In this document: piece by piece, positions 56,940 to 64,000 of the stretch
How positions within the stretch are numbered: the stretch's first letter is position 1
Layout: each line of letters starts with the position of its first letter
From: an uncultured Sphingomonadaceae bacterium
GTDB lineage: Bacteria; Pseudomonadota; Alphaproteobacteria; Sphingomonadales; Sphingomonadaceae
Direction of reading: 5' to 3'
Assembly: GCA_902806235.1 (NCBI GenBank)
Contig: CADCVW010000012.1
Coordinates: 40,150-104,149, forward strand
DNA length: 64,000 nucleotides
The notes under the pieces: model-generated
What the model was told of the DNA's origin: nothing
Database searches by the model: none
What the model saw: the letters and a program-made list of their open reading frames with translations, nothing else
Position numbers and translations under genes: made by a program

Positions 56940-58004
56940 GTGGCTTCCATCCTCTTTACCGGCGCGGCCGGGCTGCTCGGCGGCGAGCTCGCGGCGCGGC
57001 TGCTCGCGCGCGGCCACGGCGTCACCGCGCTGATCAACCGGAACAAGGACGTGCGGGGCAACGACGGAGCGATGCTTCGCTCCGCCGACTGGACCGGCGC
57101 CGCCCCGCGCGCGGGCGAGCTGCTGCTGCTCGGCGGCGACCTGGTGCGCGACGGCTTCGGGTGGGACGGGGGAACGCACAACGCCCTAGCCGCTGCGCAC
57201 GACCTGCTGATCCACTGCGCGGCCGTGACGCAGTTCGACGCTGCCCCGGAGGTCCACCGCGCGGTGAACGTCGAGGGCACCCGCCGCGCGGCGGCGCTCG
57301 CCGCGGCGGGCGGGATGCGGCTGCTCCACGTCAGCACCGCCTACGTTTGCGGGACGCGCAACGGCCCGATCCCCGAAGCCCCGCGCGACCCCGCGCCCTT
57401 CGCCAACGGCTACGAGGAGAGCAAGGCGGCGGCCGAGGAGGTCGTGCGCGGCTCAGGCGTCCCCGCCGCGATCGCCCGACCGAGCATCGTCGTCGGCGAA
57501 TGGGCGTCCGGGCGCATCCGCAGCTTCGACACCATCTACGCCGCGTTCCGCCTCATCGCCGAGGGCCGCGTGCGCGCTATGCCGGCGTCCCCTCGCGCCA
57601 CGCTCGACTTCGTGCCGATCGACCATGTCGTTGCGGGGCTGGTCGTCATGGCCGAGAACATGGACGGGGCGGCCGGCCGCACCGTCCACCTCGCCTCCGG
57701 CGCGCCGGTGCCGGTGGCCACGTTCCGCGACGCGATCGCCGCCGTGCCGCACTTCCATGTCCCCGAACTGGTCGCGCCTGCCGCGTTCGACCCCGCCCGC
57801 CTGTCCCCGCTCGAGCGCCGCCTCCACGGGCGGATCACCGGGCTCTACGCAAGCTACTTCCAGCGCGATCCGCGCTTCGTCGTGGCGGCGCTACCCGCGC
57901 TCGGCGGCCCCGCCTGCCCGCCGACGGACGCCGCCTTCCTCGCCCGGCTGATCGGCTACGGCATCGCCGCGGGCTTCCTGCCGCTCACGAAGCGCGAACG
58001 CTAG
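56940..58004 (+). CDS. NAD-dependent epimerase / fatty-acyl-reductase-like protein
   Basis: 354 residues. Extended SDR: FTGAAGLLGGELAARLLARG at the start, then HCAAVTQFDAAPEVHRAVNVEGTRR, LHVSTAYVCGTR and the YxxxK of NGYEESKAA. It resembles the reductase domains of male-sterility/acyl-CoA reductase proteins. Substrate unknown. GTG 56940; divergent from the oxidoreductase (61 bases). The 3' end overlaps the convergent hydroxylase gene by 20 bases. Confidence 0.82.
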   Translation: MASILFTGAAGLLGGELAARLLARGHGVTALINRNKDVRGNDGAMLRSADWTGAAPRAGELLLLGGDLVRDGFGWDGGTHNALAAAHDLLIHCAAVTQFDAAPEVHRAVNVEGTRRAAALAAAGGMRLLHVSTAYVCGTRNGPIPEAPRDPAPFANGYEESKAAAEEVVRGSGVPAAIARPSIVVGEWASGRIRSFDTIYAAFRLIAEGRVRAMPASPRATLDFVPIDHVVAGLVVMAENMDGAAGRTVHLASGAPVPVATFRDAIAAVPHFHVPELVAPAAFDPARLSPLERRLHGRITGLYASYFQRDPRFVVAALPALGGPACPPTDAAFLARLIGYGIAAGFLPLTKRER

Positions 58005-58812
58005 GCGCGGCCCAGGCGTCGCGCTGGCGGACGAAGGGCAGGCGCAGCGCGCGGCCCAAGCCCAGCTCGGCCGGGTCGCGGTAGTTCGGCACGCCGGCGG
58101 CGACGCGGGCCTGCGGCACGTCGAGTCGGAAGGTACCGTGCAGGTGGTCCCACAGCGAGAAGCCGCTCGACCAGTTCGAATCGGTCTCGTCGCGCGCCGC
58201 GCTGTGGTGGATGCCGTGCATCCGCGGCGTGGTGACGACGCGCGCCAGCCGGCGTTCGAAGCGCTCGGGCAGCGCTAAATTGCTGTGGTGGAACAGCACG
58301 GCGAGGAAGAACCAGCCCTGCCAGACGGCGAACGCCCGCGGCGACGCGCCGATCAGCGCGACCTGTGCCGCGCGGTACGGCGCGGAGATCGCCATGTCGA
58401 CGAAGTGGAAGCGCAGCGCCGTGCTCGCGTCCAGGTCGAGATCGACGTGGTGGACGAGGTGAAAGCGCCACAGCGCAGCCACGCGGTGGGTGAGGACGTG
58501 CCAAAGGTAGGTGGTGTAGTCCATTAGCAGCACCGCCGCTGCGTCCCGTGCCACGACGGGCAGCGGCAGCCGCTGGACGAGCCCGCGCCGCCGCTTCTCC
58601 GCTTGGGCAGCGAGCGGCGCGGTGAGCGGCCGTTCGAGCAGCGCGACCGTCGCCATCGTCGCCGCGCCGAGCAGCAGGTTGACCGGCAGCCGCTCGCGCT
58701 CCGGCCGCGTCCGCCGCCGCAGCGGTCGCCGCCGCTCGCCGACGAGGATCGCCGCGGCGCCGAGCCCGAGCAGCGCGCCGCCGGCCAGGGAGAGGGGGGA
58801 CGGACGCGCCAT
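57985..58812 (-). CDS. Sterol desaturase / fatty acid hydroxylase family membrane protein
   Basis: 275 residues with four or so hydrophobic stretches. Histidine clusters for a di-iron centre: HVLTHR, HLVHHVD, FHHSNL and MHGIHHS. Such proteins hydroxylate or desaturate membrane lipids with O2. Together with the Rieske protein two genes on, it hints at an oxidative lipid step. Start ATG 58812, divergent from the TIGR04282 gene. Confidence 0.9.
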   Translation of the reverse strand: MARPSPLSLAGGALLGLGAAAILVGERRRPLRRRTRPERERLPVNLLLGAATMATVALLERPLTAPLAAQAEKRRRGLVQRLPLPVVARDAAAVLLMDYTTYLWHVLTHRVAALWRFHLVHHVDLDLDASTALRFHFVDMAISAPYRAAQVALIGASPRAFAVWQGWFFLAVLFHHSNLALPERFERRLARVVTTPRMHGIHHSAARDETDSNWSSGFSLWDHLHGTFRLDVPQARVAAGVPNYRDPAELGLGRALRLPFVRQRDAWAAPSVRAS

Positions 58813-58880
58813 CGTTCAGTCGCAACCCACGGCGCGCCCCTCCGGTTGCGGGCGCGCCGCGATCGGCTACGGCTCCTCCC

Positions 58881-59462
58881 ATGCCCGAGCCACGCGTCGT
58901 CCTGTTCACCCGGTACCCCGAGCCCGGCCGCGCCAAGACGCGGCTGATTCCTGCATTGGGAGAGGTCGGCGCGGCGGCGCTCCACCGCCGCCTCGCCGAG
59001 CGCACGCTGGCCGCCGTCCGCGCCTCCGGCCTGCCCTACGAGCTGCGCGTTACCGGGGCGGAGCCGGCCGCCTTCCGCGCCTGGCTCGGCCCGATGGACG
59101 CCGTGCCCCAGGGCGACGGCGACCTGGGCGAGCGGTTGGCGCGCGCCGCGCCGCCCTACCCCGTTCTCTTCATCGGCGCGGACGTCCCCGACCTCTCCGC
59201 CAATCACCTCCGTGCGGCGGCCGACGCGTTGCGCGGGGCGCCTGCCGTCGTCGGTCCCGCCGAGGACGGCGGCTACTGGCTGCTCGGTCTTGCCGGGGCG
59301 GTGCGGGGCATCTTCGACGGGATCGCCTGGGGCACGGACGCCGTGTTCGATCAAACTATGACCCGCCTTCGCGCGGCCGGCGACGAGCCCGCGCTCCTCG
59401 CCTGCCTCGCCGACTGCGACCGGCCGGAGGACCTCGCCCGCTGGCCGGGGCTCGCGGCGTGA
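58881..59462 (+). CDS. TIGR04282 (DUF2064) family glycosyltransferase-like protein
   Basis: 193 residues. Nucleotide-diphospho-sugar transferase fold: VVLFTRYPEPGRAKTRLIPALG at the start, QGDGDLGERLARA, FIGADVPDLS and GPAEDGGYWLLGL. The family is named for association with arsenosugar synthesis, but many members occur without ArsM. Overlaps the next gene's GTG by 4 bases, an invariant pairing in such clusters. Confidence 0.9.
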   Translation: MPEPRVVLFTRYPEPGRAKTRLIPALGEVGAAALHRRLAERTLAAVRASGLPYELRVTGAEPAAFRAWLGPMDAVPQGDGDLGERLARAAPPYPVLFIGADVPDLSANHLRAAADALRGAPAVVGPAEDGGYWLLGLAGAVRGIFDGIAWGTDAVFDQTMTRLRAAGDEPALLACLADCDRPEDLARWPGLAA

Positions 59463-60193
59463 GCGACGCGCCCGGCGTCGCGATCGTCGTCCCCACGCTC
59501 GACGAGGCGACTACCCTGCCGCGCCTCGCCCGCCACCTCCAGTTGCTCGACCCTCCCCCCGCCGACGTCCTCGTCGTCGACGGCGGCAGCGCGGACGGCA
59601 CAGCCGACCTCGCCGCCGCCTTGGGCCTGCGCGTGATCACCGGCGAGCGCGGGCGCGCGAAGCAGATCAACCTCGGCGTTGCCGAAGCCCGCGCCCCGCT
59701 CGTCTGCGTGCTCCACGCCGACACGCTCCCGCCCGACGATCTCGTCGCGGTGGTCCGCCGCACGCTCGCCGTGCGGAGTATCGCGCTGGGCGGCTTCACG
59801 CCGCTCCTCAGCGGCTCGGAGAAGGTGCGCTGGCTCACCTCTTTCCACAACTGGATCAAGACCTGGTACGCGCCGCTGCTGCTGCGCCCGCACCTGTTCG
59901 TCCGGGGCGTCCGCCTCCTCTTCGGCGACCACGCGATGTTCTTCCGCCGCGACCAGTTCTTGGCCGCGGGCGGCTGCGACCCCGGCCTGCCGGTGATGGA
60001 AGAGGCCGACCTGTGCATCAAGATGGCGCGCTTCGGCCGCGTGCGGCTGGTCAACCGCGTGATTCTCACCTCCGACCGCCGCGTCGCGGCGTGGGGCGAG
60101 GCGCGGGCGAACTGGATCTACTTCACCGTGGGCCTGCGCTGGGCGGTCGGCGCGCACCGCCGGCTGGGCGAGGCCTATCCCGACGTGCGCTGA
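59459..60193 (+). CDS. TIGR04283 family GT2 glycosyltransferase
   Basis: 244 residues. GT-A fold: VPTLDEATTLPRLARHL, VVDGGSADGTADLAA, the DxD-like HADTLPPDDL and a catalytic region ending PVMEEADLCIKMAR. Likely adds a sugar or glycerol-phosphate-type unit to a small-molecule or lipid acceptor. GTG 59459. The 3' end overlaps the convergent Rieske gene by 19 bases. Confidence 0.9.
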   Translation: MSDAPGVAIVVPTLDEATTLPRLARHLQLLDPPPADVLVVDGGSADGTADLAAALGLRVITGERGRAKQINLGVAEARAPLVCVLHADTLPPDDLVAVVRRTLAVRSIALGGFTPLLSGSEKVRWLTSFHNWIKTWYAPLLLRPHLFVRGVRLLFGDHAMFFRRDQFLAAGGCDPGLPVMEEADLCIKMARFGRVRLVNRVILTSDRRVAAWGEARANWIYFTVGLRWAVGAHRRLGEAYPDVR

Positions 60194-61026
60194 GGGCCGC
60201 GGGCCAGCACGCGGCCGTCAATCACGACGACCTCGGGCGCCTCCGCCAGCGAAGGCCCCTCGCGCCCCAGGCACGCGCCCGTCGCCACGTCGAAACGCCA
60301 CCCGTGCCACGGGCAGCGCACCGCGCCGTCCGCTACCGGCGCGTCGTCGAGCGGGCCGAGCCAGTGCGGGCAGACGGTGGAATGCGCCAGTAGCGCGCCG
60401 TTCACCTCAACCAGCCTGAACGCTCGCCCGCTAAGCTCGAACGGCAGCGGCAGCGCGGCACGCACGTCCTCCGCTGGCCCGAAGTCGACGCTTCCCTCCA
60501 GCGGCCCGCGCGGGCGGCACTCGCCGAGCATCCGCTCGCGCGCCCGCATCATTGCCTCGTCCTCGTCCCACAGCCGGGCGTAGGCTTGGGCGTAGGCCGC
60601 GCCGATCGGCCCAAGCCGCTCCGGCCGCGCTTCGGGCACCCAGAACTTCACCACCACGGCCGTCTCGTGCGCCGCGCGCTGGGCCAGCACGACGCGGATC
60701 TCCGTCCCTGCGCCCGTGCCTTCGAGCGTGGTGGAGGCGTAGTGCCCTGCCGCCCGGTCGGCGCGGAGCTCGATCACCTGGGGCTCCTCGCGCCCGGCCA
60801 GCGTCAGCCGGACGCGCCAGCCCCACGCCCCGCGCGCCAGCAGCTCGCACGCGCCGAAGCTCCCATCGTGCAGGTGTGCCAAGTGCTCCCAGTCGAACAC
60901 GTTCTCCCAAACGCGCGCGGGGGACGCGCGCACGAGGCGCCGGTACGTGCCCGCCAGGTGGAGCTCGACCGGCAGTGCGCGGCCGTCGGGAGCTTCAGGG
61001 GTGGTCGCGGGGGCGCTGCTGTTCAT
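60175..61026 (-). CDS. START-like plus Rieske [2Fe-2S] protein
   Basis: 283 residues. The N-terminal 180 residues look like a START/SRPBCC ligand pocket (VWENVFDWEHLAHLHDGSFG, GTEIRVVLAQRA). The C-terminal Rieske domain has CPHWLGPL and CPWHGWRFD, giving two Cys and two His. This is the reverse domain order of ring-hydroxylating oxygenases (Rieske first). It may accept electrons for the hydroxylase nearby, or be a redox sensor. Confidence 0.85.
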   Translation of the reverse strand: MNSSAPATTPEAPDGRALPVELHLAGTYRRLVRASPARVWENVFDWEHLAHLHDGSFGACELLARGAWGWRVRLTLAGREEPQVIELRADRAAGHYASTTLEGTGAGTEIRVVLAQRAAHETAVVVKFWVPEARPERLGPIGAAYAQAYARLWDEDEAMMRARERMLGECRPRGPLEGSVDFGPAEDVRAALPLPFELSGRAFRLVEVNGALLAHSTVCPHWLGPLDDAPVADGAVRCPWHGWRFDVATGACLGREGPSLAEAPEVVVIDGRVLARGPQRTSG

Positions 61027-61118
61027 GGCCGTCCTATGCCGGATCGCGCGCCGGCGCGCACCCGGCTGGGCGGATGGACGGAACGGGCGGGGAGCCGTGG
61101 CCCCCCACCCTCCGCAAG

Positions 61119-61688
61119 TCAGTACGTGTTCGACGACATGGTCGAACCGCCGGTGGACGCCCCCATGCGCGCCCGGCTCGAGCTGTGCCCGCCCGCGCGG
61201 TACAGGATCTCGGACGCCGCCTCACTCGACAGCCCCGCGCGGCTCGCATCCACGGAGACGAACACGCCGCCGCCGTTGATCCGGTCGGAATAATAGCGTG
61301 CGTCCTCGTCGCTCACGCCGTGCTTGGTGAGAAGGTCGCTCAGGCCCCCCGCCGCCGCGCCGAGCGCGGTGCCGGTGAGCGCCGCGCCGCCGATCGCCGT
61401 CTCGGCGATCGCGCCCGCCGCGGCGAGCGGACCGACGCCCGGAATGGCGAGCGCGGCGATGCCGAGCAGCGCGCCGACGCCCGAGCCCGCGGCGGCCTTG
61501 GACAGGAAGCTCGCCGGCTCGTTGCCGTCGCCGCGGCTGCCGTCGCCGTGCGTTTCGCTGGTCTTGCCGCCGTGCTGGGCGATCACGGAAATGGCGGCGT
61601 CCGACACGCCCGAGCGGCGCAGCTCGTCGACCGCGGCCTGCGCTTCGGATTGATTGTCGAACACGGCGGAAACGATGTTGCCTTGCAT
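61119..61688 (-). CDS. General-stress-protein-17M-like protein
   Basis: 189 residues. The start VSAVFDNQSEAQAAVDELRRSGVSDAAISVIA matches the general stress 17M-like domain. A Gly/Ala-rich hydrophobic middle (GVGALLGIAALAIPGVGPLAAAGAIAETAIGG) could insert in a membrane, then LLTKHGVSDEDARYYSDRINGGGVFVSVDAS. Function unknown; related proteins are induced by stress. ATG 61688 follows AAGGAG. Confidence 0.8.
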   Translation of the reverse strand: MQGNIVSAVFDNQSEAQAAVDELRRSGVSDAAISVIAQHGGKTSETHGDGSRGDGNEPASFLSKAAAGSGVGALLGIAALAIPGVGPLAAAGAIAETAIGGAALTGTALGAAAGGLSDLLTKHGVSDEDARYYSDRINGGGVFVSVDASRAGLSSEAASEILYRAGGHSSSRARMGASTGGSTMSSNTY

Positions 61689-61831
61689 GAACGATACTCC
61701 TTGCAACGCGACCAGAACGATCGCGACGGGGGCTAACCGGCGATCGCGGGGCATCGTTCCACCGCTCCGCGCGGCCCCGGCCCGCCCCGTCGCGCGTTGC
61801 GCCGCCGCTCCTATCGAAGGAACCCGTCCCC

Positions 61832-62878
61832 ATGCGCTACAACAAGCTCGGCGACACCGGCCTGTTCGTCTCCGAACTCTGCCTCGGCACCATGACTTTT
61901 GGCGGCTCGGAGGGAATGTGGAAGCAGATCGGCGCGCTCGATCAAGCGGCGGCCGACGAACTGGTACACGACGCCGCAGACGCGGGGATCAACTTCTTCG
62001 ACACCGCCGACGTCTACGCCGACGGCGCGTCGGAGGAGATCACCGGCCGGGCGCTGCGCGCGCTGGGACTGCCGCGCGACCGCTACGTCGTGGCCTCCAA
62101 GGCGTTCGGGACGACCGGCGACGGCCCCAACCAGCGCGGCGCCTCGCGCGTCCACCTGCTGGACGCGTGCAAGGCGAGCCTGCGCCGGCTCGGCACCGAC
62201 CACCTCGACCTCTACCAGATCCACGGCTTCGACCTCGCGACGCCCATGGAGGAAACGCTGCGTGCGCTCGACGTGCTCGTGCAGCACGGCCACGTCCGTT
62301 ACGTCGGCCTGTCGAACTGGGCGGCGTGGCAGGTCGCCAAGGCGCTGGGGATCGCCGAGCGGCTGAACTTGCACCGCCCCGTCTCGCTCCAGGCTTACTA
62401 CACGCTGGTCGGCCGCGACCTGGAGCGCGAGATTGTCCCCATGCTCCGGTCCGAGCGCGTCGGGCTGATGGTCTGGAGCCCGCTCGCCGGCGGTTTCCTG
62501 TCGGGCAAATATGCGGAAGGCGAGGCCGGCGACGGCCGCCGCGCCGCTTTCGACTTCCCGCCGGTGGACGAGGCGCGCGGCCGCGCCGTGCTCGCCGCGA
62601 TGCGTCCGATCGCGGACGCGCGCGGCGCGTCGATAGCGCAGGTCGCTATCGCCTGGCTCCTCCACCAACGCGCGGTGAGCAGCGTGATCGTCGGCGCCAA
62701 GCGCCCGGACCAGCTCCGCGACAACATCGCCGCGACGGCCGTGGAGCTCGCCCCCGAGGATCTCGCCGCGCTCGACGCCGCGAGCCGCCTGCCCCCGGAA
62801 TACCCGGGCTGGATGCTCGACTTCCAGGGCAGGAACCGGCGCGACCAGCTGGCGGGGCGACGCTTCTCGGCGGACTGA
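61832..62878 (+). CDS. Aldo/keto reductase
   Basis: 348 residues. NADPH-dependent carbonyl reductase of the voltage-gated-channel-beta/YajO type. Catalytic tetrad: Asp and Tyr in FFDTADVYADGASE, Lys in VVASKAF, His in LYQIHGFD. The cofactor-phosphate segment is VSSVIVGAKRPDQLRDN. Substrate unknown. ATG 61832 with a GAAGGA site upstream. Confidence 0.94.
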   Translation: MRYNKLGDTGLFVSELCLGTMTFGGSEGMWKQIGALDQAAADELVHDAADAGINFFDTADVYADGASEEITGRALRALGLPRDRYVVASKAFGTTGDGPNQRGASRVHLLDACKASLRRLGTDHLDLYQIHGFDLATPMEETLRALDVLVQHGHVRYVGLSNWAAWQVAKALGIAERLNLHRPVSLQAYYTLVGRDLEREIVPMLRSERVGLMVWSPLAGGFLSGKYAEGEAGDGRRAAFDFPPVDEARGRAVLAAMRPIADARGASIAQVAIAWLLHQRAVSSVIVGAKRPDQLRDNIAATAVELAPEDLAALDAASRLPPEYPGWMLDFQGRNRRDQLAGRRFSAD

Positions 62879-63310
62879 AGATAAGGTGAGAGTGGCGGTG
62901 AGAACCGTCGAGAGCGGACGCGCCTCGGCCTACTCGCTTGGTTCGACTGCGCAGAGTTTATCCGCCCTGCCTCAGGGCGCGAGCATGGATGCATTCCTTC
63001 CGGCGACCATGTCGCGCCTGGGTCATGGCGCGACGTCGGCAGCCGTGAACGTCCAGCACGCGCCCACGGCGCTGCTATTCGCGCAGCTCACCACGGTAGT
63101 CTGTTCGACTAAGAGTAGCCGGCGAGCTGCTTCAGCCGGCATTGGGTAATTCCGGCCGAGCCAAGCTCGATCCGGCCGCGGCTGCGCTCCGGCGTCTGAC
63201 GTCGCCTGGACCGGGCGGAAGCGACGGGCCGGGAACGACCAGCGCCGAAGCATCCAACATAGTGATGATATATAGTTGTGCGCGTCGGCGCACTCCAACA
63301 TTAGCGCGGC
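62879..63310. other. Intergenic region without a clear gene
   Basis: 432 bases. Short open frames exist on both strands, but none shows domain sense or a good ribosome site. An AT-rich island at about 63255–63300 (including GATATATAG at 63264–63272) stands out. On the minus strand it contains TTGGAG, an 18-base spacer and TATATA. It may hold the promoter or metal-responsive operator for the Fur-like gene that follows. Confidence 0.35.
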
Positions 63311-63817
63311 ATGGCGCACGCTTCGACGCTGCCCCGGATCGGAGCCGCCCGCGCGAACGGGGGAACGGGCGCCCAAGGCGCGCGCGGGGTCGCGCCTGAG
63401 CCGCGCGTTGCTGCCGGAGGAACTGGCGGCCGCGGACCGCGCGATCGGTGCCTACGCGCTCGCGAAGTGGCTCACGGCGAGGCTCGGGCCGCCGGTCGCC
63501 GCCAACAGCGTATACCGGATGCTTGCCGAGCTCGAGGACGGCGGCGCCGCGTGGCGGGTGGAGCACGCCAAGGGCTGGGTGCGCCCGCCCGAGGAGGTCG
63601 GAACGGGTCCGGCGCTGCTGCTGGCCTGCGTGCGCTGCCCCCGGATCGCCTTCGTCTCCACGATCTCGCGCCCGGCCTGCGCCGCCTGTGCGCGCGCGTC
63701 GCCTTCCGGCCCGCCGGGCTGGTGCTGGAGGTGATCGGCACCTGCACGCGTTGCGCGACCGCTCCGCCCGAGCCGCCATCCTCCACCAGCAAGGGAGAAG
63801 AAGCATGCGGAATTTAG
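63311..63817 (+). pseudogene. Frameshifted Fur/Zur-family metal regulator gene
   Basis: Two frames together give a Fur-type regulator. The DNA-binding part is RAIGAYALAKWLTARLGPPVAANSVYRMLAELEDGG (63450–63543), then HAKGWVRP, LLLACVRCPRIAFV. Near 63657 sense moves to the other frame as HDLAPGLRRLCARVAFRPAGLVLEVIGTCTRC and ends at TGA. The two CxxC pairs (CVRC, CTRC) form the structural zinc site of Zur/Fur. The conserved His of the sensing site are not all visible. It could be a genuine frameshift or a one-base error. The N-terminus is also unclear. Confidence 0.65.
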
Positions 63818-64000
63818 TCCTGGTCCCGTTCGCGGCCGTCGCCGCGCTCGCCGCGCAGCCGGCCGCCGCGCAGCGCCCGCCCGCGCCCAGCCCGAAGTCG
63901 AACTCCGCGCCGAGCATCAGGTGTGGTGGGAGGAGCACGGCCGCTGGGAGGCGGAGCACCGCGCGGCGGCCGCGCGGCTCCGCGCTGTGGCCGACCTGCT
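63805..64000 (+). pseudogene. Exported protein with early frameshift (partial, runs off the window)
   Basis: ATG 63805 follows GGGAGAAG and encodes a signal peptide, RNLVLVPFAAVAALAAQPAAAQ. After RPPAPSP the frame turns to noise, while a shifted frame continues as EVELRAEHQVWWEEHGRWEAEH and RAAAARLRAVADLL to the window edge. This is clearly coding and helical. The shift lies near 63893. Not recognised; the distance from the regulator suggests a metal- or stress-linked exported protein. Confidence 0.5.

Noticed and set aside
62886..63149. Plus-strand frame of 87 codons and a minus-strand frame of 117 codons in the same gap
   Set aside because: Neither has family features or a good ribosome site; treated as intergenic.

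Overview
The window is very GC-rich, densely packed alphaproteobacterial chromosome, most likely from a sphingomonad. The folD–yggT block beside argB, marC and galE, the RES/Xre toxin–antitoxin pair, and several kinds of short palindromic intergenic repeats all fit that group. Genes sit head to tail with ATGA, GTGA or TGATG overlaps. GTG and TTG starts are common. No rRNA, tRNA, CRISPR array, transposase or prophage was recognised.

Layout. 1–6000: a broken membrane-protein gene, a quinone oxidoreductase, and a 1,217-residue GAF–PAS5–histidine kinase–receiver protein. 6100–13900: a family 2 glycoside hydrolase, a cupin, thymidine kinase, an RNA methyltransferase and a YjbQ protein, then a degraded stretch, then msrB, a serine beta-lactamase-fold protein and an esterase. 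13900–18900: a secreted beta-propeller/amidohydrolase and an RTX calcium-binding gene carrying two frameshifts and a stop. 19000–28800: an acetyltransferase, an exonuclease, a saccharopine-dehydrogenase-like protein, an acyl-CoA carboxylase beta subunit, and a tightly coupled amidase / lactone-oxidase-type flavoenzyme / D-threonine-aldolase-type operon. 28800–36050: housekeeping genes (galE, marC family, folD, yggT, argB) with PilZ, pirin and glutathione S-transferase genes.

36245–50779 is the most interesting part: a long run of plus-strand genes. Myo-inositol-3-phosphate synthase is coupled to an HD-type protein. Then come a methyltransferase, a Gfo/Idh/MocA oxidoreductase, a zinc-ribbon metallo-beta-lactamase, a YcaO protein and a sugar-isomerase-like TIM barrel, each overlapping the next. 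A GT4 glycosyltransferase and a PIG-L deacetylase follow. A complete sugar ABC importer closes the run after an EAL-domain wreck. The set resembles a pathway for making and modifying an inositol-based, possibly glycosylated small molecule. The product is not known, and I do not recognise the exact set.

50800–61030: an Xre/RES toxin–antitoxin pair, a decayed PAS–GGDEF gene, a DUF2147 protein, and MTA phosphorylase. Next is a second unusual neighbourhood: radical SAM, disulfide oxidoreductase, acyl-reductase-like epimerase, sterol-desaturase-like hydroxylase, TIGR04282- and TIGR04283-type glycosyltransferases, and a START/Rieske protein. It resembles arsenosugar-type gene neighbourhoods but no arsM is visible. 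The window ends with a general-stress-like protein, an aldo/keto reductase, a frameshifted Fur/Zur regulator and a truncated exported protein.

At least seven loci carry frameshifts or internal stops, while the long conserved genes between them are intact. This suggests real decay of accessory genes, although single-base G/C indels from sequencing cannot be excluded without reads.
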